A stretch of 64,000 nucleotides of DNA from Eurosta solidaginis (GCF_040869045.1 NC_090319.1:177356645-177420644), one strand, 5' to 3'; positions 43,134 to 56,430 are shown, numbered from the stretch's first letter. Notes: generated by a model from the sequence alone, not told the origin. Translations and numbers: made by a program.

Positions 43134-46100
43134 TGTAACGACCTACGCCCCTGTGCGCCTACACGCACGCGCACCACTGTCTCTGCAAATAACAATGCCA
43201 ATTGTCTGCAGAGCAACTGCGTATTATGTGTGTATGTGTGTGAATATAGAGCCAATCGTTGTAGCTAACATGCTGGAAGCCTTCCAGGAACTTTGGGTAA
43301 CTTTGGGATAAAGTGGGTTGACAGTAAACCGAAAACGGTAGTGGCAACAGGAAAAAGTTGGCTATAAAAGGGCACCATCCCGTTCTTTTCGATCAAAAAG
43401 TCTTGAATACGGTGTCAAATCCACAACGCGAGTGAAGTGAAAGAGCAGATACAAAAAAATAAAATAAAAAAAAGTGTCTATAGTTATAAAGTTTAAAGTG
43501 CGAAACAGTAGGCTGCCGGTAAGGAAAAAGTGCCGCATCCAAAGGTAACAGTACACCTGCAACCAACAGATCCAGCACCACCAGCAACGTTAAGTACCAC
43601 TACCACTCCTGTGTACCTAAATCCCTTCCAGTAGTCCCATGCCTATAACACTCCATTAACGCCCGCGTAATTTATCTCATTCCCCTCTTGTCATCCATAG
43701 TTTACGTTGAAGGAAACCCCAAAGGAAACCAATCACCACCGTCGGTGCTAGGCACCAAAAATCCACCAACGGTAAGTAAATACATCCACCTTAGTGACTT
43801 GCCAAAATGTGATATCGAATTTAGTGCCATTCTCTCAAGTGAACTTCATAGCTTGTCTGCTCTGATTTTGAGAGAAAATTGATTTATTTTTTTGGGCAGA
43901 TAAACATTAAAGTCCGCCGGAGAAATGGCCTATAAATGCTATACACGACATTGTGATGCCCAGCTTCATATTTTTATTGTTTGGTCTTCCTTTCTTAGGA
44001 TCCCCATCACCACAAGAAGACTCGCTTACAGCAACGGTGCGAGGCACCCGAACCACCAACTACAAACCAAACCGCGTCACAGCCACCAACAGACACCACA
44101 CTGAGTCACAAACATCAAAAGCTACAACAAACCACACCGAACACGTAAGCCACCAGTACTACATAAAACCCTCTCATTCGTCCAAACCACAAAAAAAAGT
44201 AAGAAAAACCGCATGCACACCAAAAGATTGCTTACATCCATATTCACAACCACACGCATTTGCAACCAACCACCGAAACATAGATAAGCGACTACACCGC
44301 AGATCCAAATTCAAAACCACAACCTCAGAAATACACGCATAACCTTAACCACGAAACATTCAACCAGCAACCACACCTGCCGACCACAAACACACCAGCG
44401 ACTACCACAAAACTACATCAACAATAACCACGCAACACTCAAAAACACCACGACCAGATTTCTACATACTTTCTGATACGAAACATTCAAACACGGAAAT
44501 AGTAAAAACAACATCCAAAAATCAATACACGGTAAGCACAAACACAACCAACGCTATTAACAGGTGAAAGACCATTTTCGAACACTAAACTCTAAACGCA
44601 TACAAAGAGAGGACATCATATCACATCACATCAAATCACAGCAACATATCACATCACGAATATCACCTCAGAGCACATCACATCATATCACGAACAAGTA
44701 ACTAATAGCGGTGAGTTATATTCAGTCGGTCGCTGGTGTGGATTGCTACATCAGTAGGGCTGTGGTGAGAAGAGCCCAAAAGGTAGAGAGTACACTCAGC
44801 ACCTCGTCCAATTCGCCGCAACAACGCCAACATCACACCACCACGGAGGGGACCGACAATATTGATTTAGTTTTTTTTTTTGTTATTTAAAAATTATGTT
44901 TTAGATTGTAAGATTTATGCCCTGAATTTCCCTGCAACTCCTAAGCATGAAATATTGTTGAATTGTAAGTTAGTTTTTTTTTGGAGTTTTCTCATTCTTA
45001 TATGCATACACATCTTTCATACATATTTAACTTACCCAAAAACACACACATATATGTATTAACAACTTCACACACATTTCTTTTTTTTCGCCCATACCTA
45101 CATATAATTTTATTTGCTTATATATTTCAATATTTTTGGTACTTACTAAGTACTTGCCTAATTTTTTTTGAACTTTTTTGCGAGCTGGGTTCTTTTTTTT
45201 GATTTTTTTTCTCACACCCTAATCCGTGGGTACACCGCTATCTTTTCGATTTTTATTAAATATTGCTAATTTCCTTCTATTAAACATTTTTTTTTTCATT
45301 CTATTTTTTTTCCACTTCGTTTTCGAGACAAAAAATATAGAAATACTTTTCCTTTTATTTTGGTTTGAATTTTTCTTTGTGTGAAAAGAGGATCCTACTC
45401 CGCGCACTTTGTGAAACTACATGACACACGTGTCACCTCCTTTTCTCTACTTTCGTAACTTTTTTTTATCACTTAATTTTTAACCACTTGGTTTTTTTAT
45501 ACTTACTACAATACTTTCACTAAAAGCGTACTTCGCACTCGGCTCGCGATGTGCATGCGTGTTTTTACTATTACAAACCGGAACTGAAAGTTCCATGAGG
45601 TAATAGTATATAATAGTACAAAAGTACATGGAATAGGGTTTTTTTTCGATCTTTATTTCTGTTTTCTTTCAGCTGCCGCTGCTACAGCCTTGGTACCTGG
45701 ACTGCAGACGAACGTGAGATGAGTAAGTGAATGGTTATATATTTTATATAAAATTGTTGTAATCTCTCTTATTTTTTTTGTTTCTTTGCCTACCATATAC
45801 TCGTATGCACATATTTTATTGATCACCTTAACTATTGCTTAATGCAAACAAGAATTAGAGATTTTAATAAAAGCGTATTCCCATCTGGGGTATTTAATTT
45901 TTTTTTGTTATCTATTTGATTTCTTTTAAACTTTGAAAGTTATATGCAGTACCTTTTTTTTGGTCATTTTGATAGATAAATTGATAATTATTTTGATCAG
46001 GATAAGAAATAAATGAATTTAGAATTACCAATACAAACCACTAGTATATAAGTAAACTTGGAATATGTGAAAATAAACTTGTATGAAGAGGAAGTGAGTT

Positions 46101-46351
46101 ATGGTGATTTTATTAGTTGAAACAATATTAGGAAAAATGCACGCCCTCTAAATTTTCTTTTGTGTTAGTGTGGGTGTTGCCCTTGTGGCACACTAGGAAT
46201 GAGTAAGGTGTTGCAACTTACTGACGGACGATGATTTAGACTAGACCATTACAGACGGACGAACGTCAGGAGAAGGGAACTTCACTCGGTTATCGGAGTC
46301 AAAGTGGAGCTCCAGGTTGTTCATGCCTCATGAACAAGAGGGGTGGGATGA
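43134..46351 (+). repeat. 3' long terminal repeat (candidate), copy 2 of 3.2-kb repeat
   Basis: The same sequence as 29424-32707, with the TATA box at 43363. Specific differences are an extra run near 45328-45369 and the loss of about 70 bases near 45550. It ends GGGTGGGATGA, then runs into sequence unlike that after copy 1. Confidence 0.7.
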
Positions 46352-46647
46352 CTCCACCTGACACGGACGGTCTTCTCCCGCTTACTCTTTCTTTTCTTTC
46401 TCTTTATCTTTCACAGGTCCCTATATTCTTCTCATCTATGCATGATATTTAAAATTTTGTTTTTGTGACTGTGGGTCGAGTAAGGTGGCGCTGGTTTAAG
46501 CTCACTGGGGTCTAAACTTTCTTCTTCTTCGAAAGTAGGGTAACAGGAAATAGGCGCCCCCCGCGTGGTAGTACAACGGGCCACAACGGCCTACGTGAGT
46601 CTCCGCTTGGACAGCAGAGGCAGCCACTTTAACCTAACCTAACCTAA
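46352..46647 (+). other. probable LINE 3' untranslated end
   Basis: No ORF. It contains ACAACGGGCCACAACGGCCT and finishes with AACCTAACCTAACCTAA at about 46630-46647, a tail like that of LINE B. It may be the 3' remnant of LINE A left after insertion of the large LTR element. Confidence 0.45.
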
Positions 46648-47788
46648 TATGGCCGGTGTCACACCCATTCTACAAAATTTTTTCTAAAGTTATATTTTGC
46701 GTCAATAAACCAATCCAATTACCATGTTTCATCTCTTTTTTCATATTTGGTATAGCATTATGGCATTTTTTTCATTTTTCGTAATTTTCGATATCGAAAA
46801 AGTGGGCGTGGTCATAGTCGGATTTCAGCCATTTTTTATACCAAGATAAAGTGAGTTCAGATAAGTACGTGAACTAAGTTCAGTAAAGATATGTCGATTT
46901 TTGCTCAAGTTATCGTGTTAACGGCCGAGTGGAAGGACAGACGGACGACTGTGTATAAAAACTGGGCGTGGCTTCAACCGATTTCGCCCATTTTCACAGT
47001 TAACGTCATAAAATCTATGCCCCTACAAAATTTCAAAAGGATTGGTAAATATTTGTTCGATTTATGGCACTAAATGTATTCTAGACGAATTAAATGAAAA
47101 AGGGCGGAGCCACGCCCATTTTGAAATTTTCTTTTAGTTTTGTACTTTGTTGCGCCATATCATTGCTGGAGTTGAATGTTGACATAATTTACTTATATAC
47201 TGTAGAGGTATCCATTTTTTTTTTAAATTTTACCTTTAAAAAATTTTTTTGCTAATTTTTCCTTAGCACACATATAGTAATAGGAGTAACGTTCCTGCCA
47301 AATTTCATCATGATATCTGCAACGACTGCCAAATTACAGCTTGCAAAACTTTGAAATTACCTTCTTTTAAAAGTGGTCGGTGCCACGCCTATTGTCCAAA
47401 ATTTTACTAGTTTTCTATTCTGTGTCATAAGGTCAACCCACCTACCCAGTTTCATCGCTTTAGCCGTATTTGGTAATGAATTATCGCACTTTTCGGTTTT
47501 TCGAAATTTTCGATATTGAAAAGTGGGGGTGGTTATGGTCAGATTTCGTTCATTTTAAATAGCGATCTGAGAAACCGCATAACAAATTTTATTAAGATAC
47601 CTCAAAATTTACTCAAGTTATCGTGTTTACGGATGGACGGACGGACGGACATGGCTAAATGAATTTCTTTTTTTGCCCAGATCATTTTGATATATCTATC
47701 TCGATTAGTTTATGCCATTATGGATTACCGGTATGCGAACAAAGTTAATATACTCTGTGAGCTCTGCTCAGCTGAGTATAAAAACAAG
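46648..47788 (+). mobile_element. mini-me / INE-1-like element M2, minisatellite lacking
   Basis: Shares the core with the other copies: ACACCCATTCTACAAAATTT, two segments with CGATATCGAAAAAGTGGGC, GGACGGACGGACGGACATGG near 47633, and the terminus TGAGCTCTGCTCAGCTGAGT near 47757. It runs in the same orientation as M3. No coding. Confidence 0.7.
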
Positions 47789-48362
47789 TCAAAAGTATAA
47801 TGTGTGTGTATATGCATTTTAAGTGCAGGGTTGCATTATTGTCGATAGGTATGTTGTAAGAATGAAACATCAGCTGATTGATTTTGATGTGGTGAGATTC
47901 TTTTGATTGAACTTAGGGTGCAATTACAGCGTGTCTGGTGCAGCATAAAATTGAAATTTGTGATCCAGTGTTTTCACAAAAGAACGAAATGTTCCGCAAA
48001 AGCGTTACCTGGTTTTTAGAATAGAACAAAATATATATGTACAACCCTTGCGCGGCGTACAAAAAGCGTAACACTATTTCCAGAAAAGAAAACGCTATAA
48101 GTTTTACTTTTGAATTTTTAAACTTAAGCTCTTTTTAAACTTTTAAACTTTTAAGACTTCAGGTTTAAAACCATTTAAATTTCTAAAGATTTTAAGCTTT
48201 CTAGACTTTTAAACCCCTTTGATTTATAGAATATTTAATTTTCAAACGTTGGATTGAGATTTTAGCCCAGACCCGGAAACGAGAAGATGAAGGCTGAAGG
48301 CTTACATTTAATATTGTCATATTCAATTTGTGAATCCGCGACAGCGTGAGCACACACAAAAA
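47789..48362. other. no gene recognised
   Basis: AT-rich, with a run of TTTTAAACTTTTAAACTTT-like sequence near 48115-48220. No ORF or known repeat. Confidence 0.5.
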
Positions 48363-50318
48363 CCAGAAGGGAAGACTAAGTTCGGGTGTAACCGAACAAT
48401 ACATACTCAGCAGAGAGCTTTGGAGACTAAATTGTCTTTTTCATGGATACATAATAATTATAGCTCCGTTGGTTTCGTGGGGTTTCGTAGATGGTTTATA
48501 AGTGGTTTCTAATTCCTTATCACATACGTTGAAATCTTTTGGAACGAATTTCCTTCATCCTTTGTCAAATAAGGGAAAATCACCACGTAGGAAAATGAAC
48601 CTAGGGTAACCCTGGAATGTGTTTGTAGGACATGGGTATCAAATGAAAGATATTAAAGAGTATTTTAAAAGGGATTGGGCCTTAGTTCTATAGGTGGACG
48701 CCTTTTCGAGATATCGCCATAGAGGAGGAACAGAAGTAACTCTAGAATGCATTTGTACGATATGGGTATCAAATGAAAGGTGTTAATGAGTATTTTAAAA
48801 GGGAGTGGGCCTTAGTTCTATAGGTGGACGCCTTTTCGATATATCACAATCATAAATGTGGACCAGGGTGACTCTATAATGTGTTTGTACGATATGGGTA
48901 TTAAATTAAAGGTATTAATGAGGGGTTTAAAAAGGAGTGGCCCTTAGTTGTATACGTAAAGGCGTTTTCGAGATATCGACCAATATTTGGACCAGACTGA
49001 CCCAGAAAATCATATGTCGGGTACCACTAAATTATTTATATGTGTAATACCACGAACAGTATTCCTGTCATGATTCAAAAGGCTTTTATTTCGCCCTGCA
49101 GATTTTTTTCGTTTTCTTCTACTTAATATGGTAGGTATCATACCCATTTTACAAAGTTTTTTCTAAAGTTATATTTTGCGTAAAAAAAACCATTCCAATC
49201 ACCATGTTTCATCCCTTTTTTCGTATTTGGTATAGAATTATGGAATTTTTTCATTTTCGAAATTTTCGGAATCAAAAAAGTGGGCGTGGTCACAGTCGGA
49301 TTTCGCCGATTTTTAATACCAAGATAAAGTGAGTTCAGATAAGTACGTGAACTAAGTTTAGTAAAGATATATCGATTTTTGCTCAAGTTATCTTGTTAAC
49401 GGCCGAGCGGAAGGACAGACGGTCGGCTGTGTATAAAAACTGGGTGTGGCTTCAACCGATTTCCCCCATTTTCATAGGAACCAGTTATAGTCACAGACGC
49501 TATACACTCACCAAATTTCACAAGGATTGGTAAGTTTGTGTACGAATTATGGCATTAAAAGTATTCTAGACAAATTGAATGAAAAAGGGGGAGCCACACC
49601 CCCTTTTCAAAATTTCATTTATTTTTGTATTTTGTAGCACCATATCATTAGTGGAGATGAATGTTGACATAATTTACTTATATTCTGTAAAGACCAATTT
49701 TTTATTAAAATTTTACTTAAACTATTTTTTTTAAGTAGGCGTATTCGTTATCCGATTTTGCAAATTTTTATTCAGAACACATATAGTAATAGGAGTAACA
49801 TTCCTGTCAAAATTTCATCATGATATCTTCAAGGACTGCCAAATTACAGCTTGCAAAACTTTTAAATTACCTTCTTTTAAAAGTGGGCGGTGCCACGCCC
49901 ATTGTCCAAAATTTTACTAGTTTTCTATTCTGCGTCATAAGGTCAACTCACCTACCAAGTTCCATCGCTGTATCCATCTTTGGCAATGAATTATCGCACT
50001 TTTTCGGTTTTTTGAAATTTTCGATATCGAAAAAGTGGGCGTGGTTATACTCCGATTTTGTTCATTTTAAATAGCAATCTGAGATGAGCGCCCTGGAACT
50101 TTCATACCAAATATTCTTAAGATACCTCTAAATTTACTCAAGTTATCGTGTTGACGGACAGACGGACGGACTAATGGCTAAATGAATTTCTTTTTTCGCC
50201 CAGATCATTTTGATATATGGAAGTGTTTATCTATCTCGATTAGTTTATGCCGTTACGGGGTACCATTATGCGAACAAAATTAATATACTCTCTGAGCTCT
50301 GCTCAGCTGAGTATTATA
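48363..50318 (+). mobile_element. mini-me / INE-1-like element M3, complete-looking
   Basis: Runs from the GAAGACTAAGTTCGGGTGTA terminus through about three minisatellite units (48600-48990). The core then has two GTCY-type tracts (near 49403 and 50155), and the copy ends at CTCAGCTGAGTATTATAAC. It has both termini and so defines the element at about 1.95 kb in this copy. Non-coding and probably mobilised by Helitron-type enzymes, as INE-1 is. Confidence 0.7.
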
Positions 50319-50409
50319 ACAACAAAGACATGCAAATATTAGTTATTGCTTGTGCACAGGTATGTCAGACGGAAAGTCAGCATTTCAGAGCAAGCAACAG
50401 TTTTGCCGA

Positions 50410-50757
50410 CCGCCGTGGTGTGGTGGTAGCGTGCGACGCCTACCACTACGAAGATCCTGGATTCACGCCCCGGGCAAAACAACATCAAAATTCAAGAATT
50501 AAGTTTTTCAATCAGAAGAAAGTTTTTCTTAGAGGGATCGCCCCTCGGCCGCGATTGGAAAGCACTCCGAGGGTATTTCTGCCATGAAAAGTTTCTCAGT
50601 GAAAACTTATCTGCCTTGCAAATGCCGTTCGAAATTGGCATAAAACAGGGTCCACTCTGGCCAATATGTAGGAAAGATTAAAAGGAGAACGACGAAAATT
50701 GGAAAAGAAGCTCGGCCTAAAAGCTCTTTGGAGGTTATCACGCCTTACATTTATATT
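50410..50757 (+). mobile_element. tRNA-derived SINE, nearly full length
   Basis: GTGGTGTGGTGGTAGCGTGC (A-box-like) and CCTGGATTCACGCCCC (B-box-like) stand about 30 bases apart, followed by the same body as at 60025-60390. The 3' end (CGCCTTACATTTATATTTT) runs straight into the terminus of mini-me M4. No target duplication is visible. Confidence 0.8.
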
Positions 50758-52952
50758 TTTATACTCAGTTGAGCAGAGCTCACAGAGTATATTAACTTTG
50801 ATTGCATAACGGTTGGTTGTACAGGTATAAAGGAATCGAGATAGATATAGACTTCCATATATCAAAATCATCAGTATCGAAAAAAAATTCGATTGAGCCA
50901 TGTCCGTCCGTCCGTCTGTCCGTTAACACGATAACTTGAGTAAATTTTGATGTATCTTGATGAAATTTGGTACGTAGGTTCCTGGGCACCCATCTTAGAT
51001 CGCTATTTAAAATGAACGATATCGGAAAATAACCACCCCCACTTTTTCGATATCGAAAATTTCGAAAATCGAAAAAGTGCGATAATTCATTACCAAATAC
51101 GCATTAAGCGATGAAACTTGGTAGGTGAGTTGAGCTTATGACACAGAATAGAAAACTAGTAAAATTGTGGACAATGGGCGTGGCACCGCCCACTTTTAAA
51201 TGAAGGTAATTTAGAAGTTTTGCAAGCTGTAATTTGGCAGTCGTTGAAGATATCATGATGAAATTTGGCAGGAACGTTACTCTTATTACTTTATGTCTGC
51301 TTAATAAAAATTAGCAAAATAGGAGAACGACCACGCCCACTTTTTAAAAAATTTTTTTTTTTAATTCAAATTTTAAAAGAAAAGTTAATATCTTTACAGC
51401 ATATAAGTAAATTATGCCAACATTCACCTCCAGTAATAATATGGTGCAAAAAAACACAAAAATAAAAGAAAATTTCAAAAAGGGCGTGGCTTCGCCCTTT
51501 TTCATTTAATTTGTCTAGGATGCTTGTAATGCCATAAGTCGAACAAAAAGTAAGCAATCCTTGTGAAATTTGGTAGAGGCTTAGCTTCGGTAACGGTTTT
51601 CTGTGAAAAAGGGCGAAATCGGTTGAAGCCACCCCCAGTTTTTATACACAGTCGACCGTCTGTCCTTCCGCTCGGTCTTTAACACGATAACTTGAGCAAA
51701 AATCGATATATCTTTACTAAACTCAGTTCACGTACTTATCTGAACTCACTTTGTATTGGTATAAAAAATGGCCGAAATCCGACTATGACCACGCCCACTG
51801 TTTCGATATCGAAAATTACGAAAAATGAAAAAAATGCCATAATTATATACCAAATACGAAAAAATGGATGAAACATGGTAATTGCATTGGTCTATTGACG
51901 CAAAATATAATTTTAGAAAAAAACTTGGTAAAATGGGTGTGACACCTACCATATTAAGTAGAAGAAAATGAAAAAGTTTTGCAAGGCGAAATCAAAAGCC
52001 CTTGGAATCTTGGAAGGAATACTGTACGTGGTATTACATATATAAATAAATTAGCGGTACCCGACAGATGATGTTCTGGATCACCCTGGTCCACATTTTG
52101 GTAGATATCTCGAAAACGCCTTCACATATACAACTAAGGGCCACTCCCTTTTAAAACCCTCATTAATACCTTTAATTTGATACCCATATCGTACAAACAC
52201 ATTCTAGAGTCACCCCTGGTCCACGTTTATGGCGATATCTCGAAAAGGCGTTCACATATAGGACTAAGACCCACTCCTTTTTAAAATACCCATTAACACC
52301 TTTCATTTGATACCCATATCGTACAAACAAATTCTAGTCACCCCTGGTCCACCTTTATGTCGATATCTCGAAAAGGCGTCTACCTATAGAACTAAGGCAC
52401 ACGCGTTTTTAAAATACTCATTAACACCTTTCATTTGATACTCATATCGTACAAAAAAATTCTAGAGACACCCCTGGCCCACCTTTATGGCGATATCTCG
52501 AAAAGGCATCCACCTATAGAACTAAGGCCCATTCCCTTTTAAAATAGTCATTAACACCTTTCATTTAATACCCATATCGTACAAACAAATTCTAGTCACC
52601 CCTGGTCCACCTTTATGTCGATATCTCGAAAAGGCGTCCACCTATAGAACTAAGGCACACGCCTTTTTAAAATACTCATTAACACATTTCATTTGATACT
52701 CATATCGTACAAACAAATTCTAGAGTCACCCCTGGTCCACCTTTATGGCGATATCTCGAAAAGGCGTCCACCCATAGAACTAAGGCCCGCTCCATTTTAA
52801 AACATTCATTAACACCTTTCGTTTGATACCCATATTGTACAAACGCATTCTAGAGTCACCCCTGGTCCACCTTTATGGCGATATCTCGAAAAGGCGTCCA
52901 CCTATAGAACTAAGGCCCACTCCCTTTTAAAATACTCATTAACACCTTTCAT
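50757..52952 (-). mobile_element. mini-me / INE-1-like element M4, inverted
   Basis: Starts TATACTCAGTTGAGCAGAGC. GTCCGTCCGTCCGTCTGTCC lies near 50904. A core with repeated CACGCCCACTTTTT...CGATATCG segments follows, then from 52080 a minisatellite in inverted orientation. It lacks the far terminus because it meets M5 at about 52952. Confidence 0.7.
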
Positions 52953-53420
52953 CGATATGGGTATCAAATGAAAGGGGTTAATGAGTATTTTAAAAGAGAG
53001 TGGGCCTTAGTTCTATAGGTGGACGCCTTTTCGAGATATCGCCATAAAGGTGGAACAGGGGTGACTCTAGAATTTGTTTGTACGATATGGGTATCAAATG
53101 AATGGTGTTAATGAGAATTTAAAAGGGAGTGGGCCTTTGTTCTATAGGTGGATGCCTGTTCGGGATATCGTTATAAAGGTGGACCAGGGTGATAATGAGT
53201 ATTTTAAAAGGGAGTGGGCCTTAGTTCTATAGGTGGACTCCTTTTCGAGATATCGCCATAACGGCGGACCAGGGGTGACTCTATAATGTGTTTGTATGAT
53301 ATCAATTTAAAGATATTAGTGAGGGTTTTAAAAGGGAGTGGTGGTAGTTGTATATGTGAAGGCGTTTTCGAGATATCAACCAAAATGTGGACTAGGGTGA
53401 CCCAGACCATCATCTGTCGG
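52080..53420. repeat. two 130-bp minisatellite arrays meeting head to head
   Basis: From 52080 to about 52952 the units read ACCTTTCATTTGATACCCAT, with about seven units. From there to 53420 they read in reverse, ATGGGTATCAAATGAAAG, with about four units. The switch point is near 52950-52956. Confidence 0.85.
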
Positions 53421-53516
53421 GCACCGCTAATTTATTTTTTATGTAATACCGCGAACAGTATTCCTGCCAAGATTCCAAGGGCTTTTGATCTCGCCCTGCA
53501 GAACTTTTTCATTTTA
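52953..53516 (+). mobile_element. mini-me / INE-1-like fragment M5
   Basis: Minisatellite units, then the ATACCGCGAACAGTATTCCT segment, cut after GCAGAACTTTTTCATTTTAT, where M6 begins. Confidence 0.65.
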
Positions 53517-56430
53517 TTATATTCAGTTGAGCAGAGCTCACAGAGTATATTAACTTTGATTGGGTAACGGTTGGTTGTACAGGTATAAAGGAATCGAGAT
53601 AGATATAGACTTCCATATATCAAAATAATCAGTACCGGAAAAAAATTTGATTGAGCCATGTTCGTCCGTCCCTCCGACCGTCCGTCCGACCGACCGTTAA
53701 CACGATAACTTGAGTAAATTTTGAGGTATCTTGATGAAATTTGGTATACAGGTTCCTTGGTACTCATCTCAGATCGCTATTTAAAATGAACGATATCGGA
53801 CTATAAACACGCCCAATTTTTCGATATCGGAAATATCGAAAAAGTAGAAAAAGAAGGTAATTTAGAAGTTTTGCTAGCTGTAATTTTCCAGTCGTTGAAG
53901 ATATCATGATGAAATTTGGCAGGAACGTTACTGCTATTTCTATATGCATGCTTAATAAAAATTAGCAAAATCGCCCCCTTAAAAAAAATTTTTTTTAAAG
54001 ACAAATTTAAAAAAAAAAGTTAATATCTTACCAGTATATGAGTAAATTATGTCAACATTCAAATACAGTAAAGATATGGTTTAACAAAATACAAAAATAA
54101 AAGAAATTTTCAAAATGGGCGTGTCTCCGCCCTTTTTCATTTAATTTGCCTAGGATATTTTTAATGCCATAAGTCGAACAAAAATTTACCAATCCTTGTG
54201 AAACTTGGTAGGAGATTAGATTCTTGGACGGTAACGGTTTTCTGCGAAAAAGGGCGAAATCGGTTGAAGCCACGCCCAGTTTTTATACACAGTCGACCGT
54301 CTGTCCCAACACTCGGCCGTTAACACGATAACTTGAGCAAAAATCGATATATCTTTACCAAACTCAGTTCACGTAATTATCTGAACTCACTTTGTATTGA
54401 TATAAAAAATGGCCGAAATCCGCTTATGACCACGCCCACTTTTTCGATATCGAAAATTACGAAAAATGAAAAAATGTCATAATACTATAACAAATACGAA
54501 AAAAGGGATGAAACATGGTAATTGGATTGGTTTATTGACGCAAAATATAACTTTAGAAAAAACTTTGTAAAATGGGTGTGGCAACTTCCATATTAAGTAA
54601 AATAAAATGAAAACTTTCTGCAGGGCGAGATTAAAAGCCCTTGGAATCTTGGCAGGAATACTGTTCCTGGTATTACATATATAAATAAATTGGCGGTACC
54701 CGACATATGATGGTCTGGGTCACGCTGGTCCACATTTTGGTCGATATCTCGAAAACGCCTTCACATATACAACTACCACCACTCGCTTTTAAAACCCTCA
54801 CTAATACCTTTAATTTGATACCCACATCGTACAAACACATTACAGAGTCACCCTTGGTCCACCTTTATGGCGATATCTCGAAAAGGCGTCCACCTATAGA
54901 ACTAAGGCCCACTCCCTTTTAAAATAATCATTATCACCTTTCGTTTGATACCCATAATGTACCAACGCATTCTAGAGTCAATCCTGCTCCACTTTTATAA
55001 CGATATCCCGAAAACGCATCCACCTATAGAACAAAGGCCCACTCACTCCCTTTTAAAATTCTCATTAACACCTTTCATTTGATACCCATATCGTACAAAG
55101 AAATTCTAGAGTCACCCCTGCTCCACCTTTATGGCGATATCTCGAAAAGGCATCGACCTATAGAAATAAGGCCCACCCATTTTAGAATACTAATTAACAC
55201 CTTTCATTTGATACCCATATCGTACAAACAAATTCTAGAGTCACCCCTGGTCCACCTTTATGGCGATATCTCGAAAAGGCGTCCACCCATAGAACTAAGG
55301 TCCGCTCCATTTTAAAATACTCATTAACACCTTTCGTTTGATACCCATATTGTACAAGCGCATTCTAGAGTCACCCCTGGTCCACCTTTATGGCGATATC
55401 CCGAAAAGGCGTCCACCTATAGAACTAAGGCCTCCTCCCTTTTAAAATACTCATTAACACCTTTCATTTGGTACCCATATCGTACAAACAAATTCTAGAG
55501 TTACCCCTGGTCCACATTTAGGGCGATATCTCGAAAAGGCGTCCACCTATAGAACTAAGGCCCACTCCCTTTTAAAATACCCATTAACATCTTTCATTTG
55601 ATACCCATATTGTACAAACGCATTCTAGAGTCACCCCTGGTCCACCTTTATGGCGATATATCCAAAAGGCGTCCACCCATAGAACTGAGGCCTGCTCCCT
55701 CTTAAAATACTCATTAATGCCTTTCGTTTGATACCCCTGGTCCCTTTTAAAATACTCATTAGCACCTTTCATTTGATACCCATATTGTACAAACGCAGTC
55801 TAGAGTCACCCCTGGTCCACCTTTAGGGCGATATCTCGAAAAGGCGTCCACCTATAGAACTAAGGCCTCCTCCCTTTTAAAATACTCATTAACACCTTTC
55901 ATTTGGTACCCATATCGTACAAACAAATTCTAGAGTCACCCCTGGTCCACCTTTATGGCGATATCTCGAAAAGGCGTCCACCCATAGAACTAAGGCCCGC
56001 TCCATTTTAAAATACTCATTAACACCTTTCGTTTGATACCCATATTGTACAAGCGCATTCTAGAGTCACCCCTGGTCCACCTTTATGGCGATATCTCGAA
56101 AAGAAGTCCACCTATAGAACTAAGGCCCACTCCCTTTAAAAATACTCATTAACACCTTTAATTTGATACCCATATCGTACAAACAAATTCTAGAGTCAGC
56201 CCTGGTCCACCTTTATGGCGATATCCCTAAATGGCGTCCACCTATAGAACCATGGCCCTCTTCAAATACTCTTTAATACCATCCATTTGATACACATATC
56301 ATACAAACACATTCCAGGGTTACCCTAGGTTCATTTTCCTACATGGTGATTTTCCCTTACTTTGTCTCCATAGCTCCCAACTGAGTATGTAATATTCGGT
56401 TACACCCGAACTTAGCCTTCCTTACTTGTT
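53517..56430 (-). mobile_element. mini-me / INE-1-like element M6, complete-looking, long array
   Basis: Both termini are present: ATTCAGTTGAGCAGAGCTCA at 53522 and, at the other end, GGTTACACCCGAACTTAGCC then TTCCTTACTTG at about 56398-56428. The core has lost a segment near 53850. It is the longest copy because of a minisatellite of about a dozen units. Non-coding. Confidence 0.7.
54700..56330 (-). repeat. 130-bp minisatellite array in M6 (about 12 units)
   Basis: TCTAGAGTCACCCCTGGTCC recurs at roughly 130-base steps. One unit near 55680-55740 is shortened. Several neighbouring units share private variants, such as ACCCATAGAACTAAGG, showing that pairs of units were duplicated together. Confidence 0.9.

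Larger units (their letters stand above)
29424..46351 (+). mobile_element. very large Ty3/Gypsy-type element with ~3.2-kb direct terminal repeats
   Basis: Two long direct repeats (29424-32707 and 43134-46351) flank a gag-pol on the same strand (33884-38146). The right copy lies 3' of pol, exactly as LTRs would. Both repeats begin TGTAACGAC and have TATAAAAG about 230-240 bases in. The RT resembles the Osvaldo/Ulysses branch, in which unusually long LTRs are known. A separate 4.37-kb LTR element (38289-42662) is nested in the 3' part. Weak points: the repeat end reads GGGATGA, not CA, and no target duplication is visible. Confidence 0.65.

Noticed and set aside
46627..46647. AACCTAACCTAACCTAA resembling a telomere repeat
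   Set aside because: The unit is six bases and sits at LINE 3' ends (also 25650). Flies do not use the TTAGG telomere repeat. It is a LINE tail.
55079..55315. ORFs with repeated ESPLVHLYGDISKRRPPIEL-like peptides
   Set aside because: They are translations of the 130-bp minisatellite. The same kind of frame appears at 21375, 53204 and 54707 in different orientations, and the unit length is not a multiple of three.
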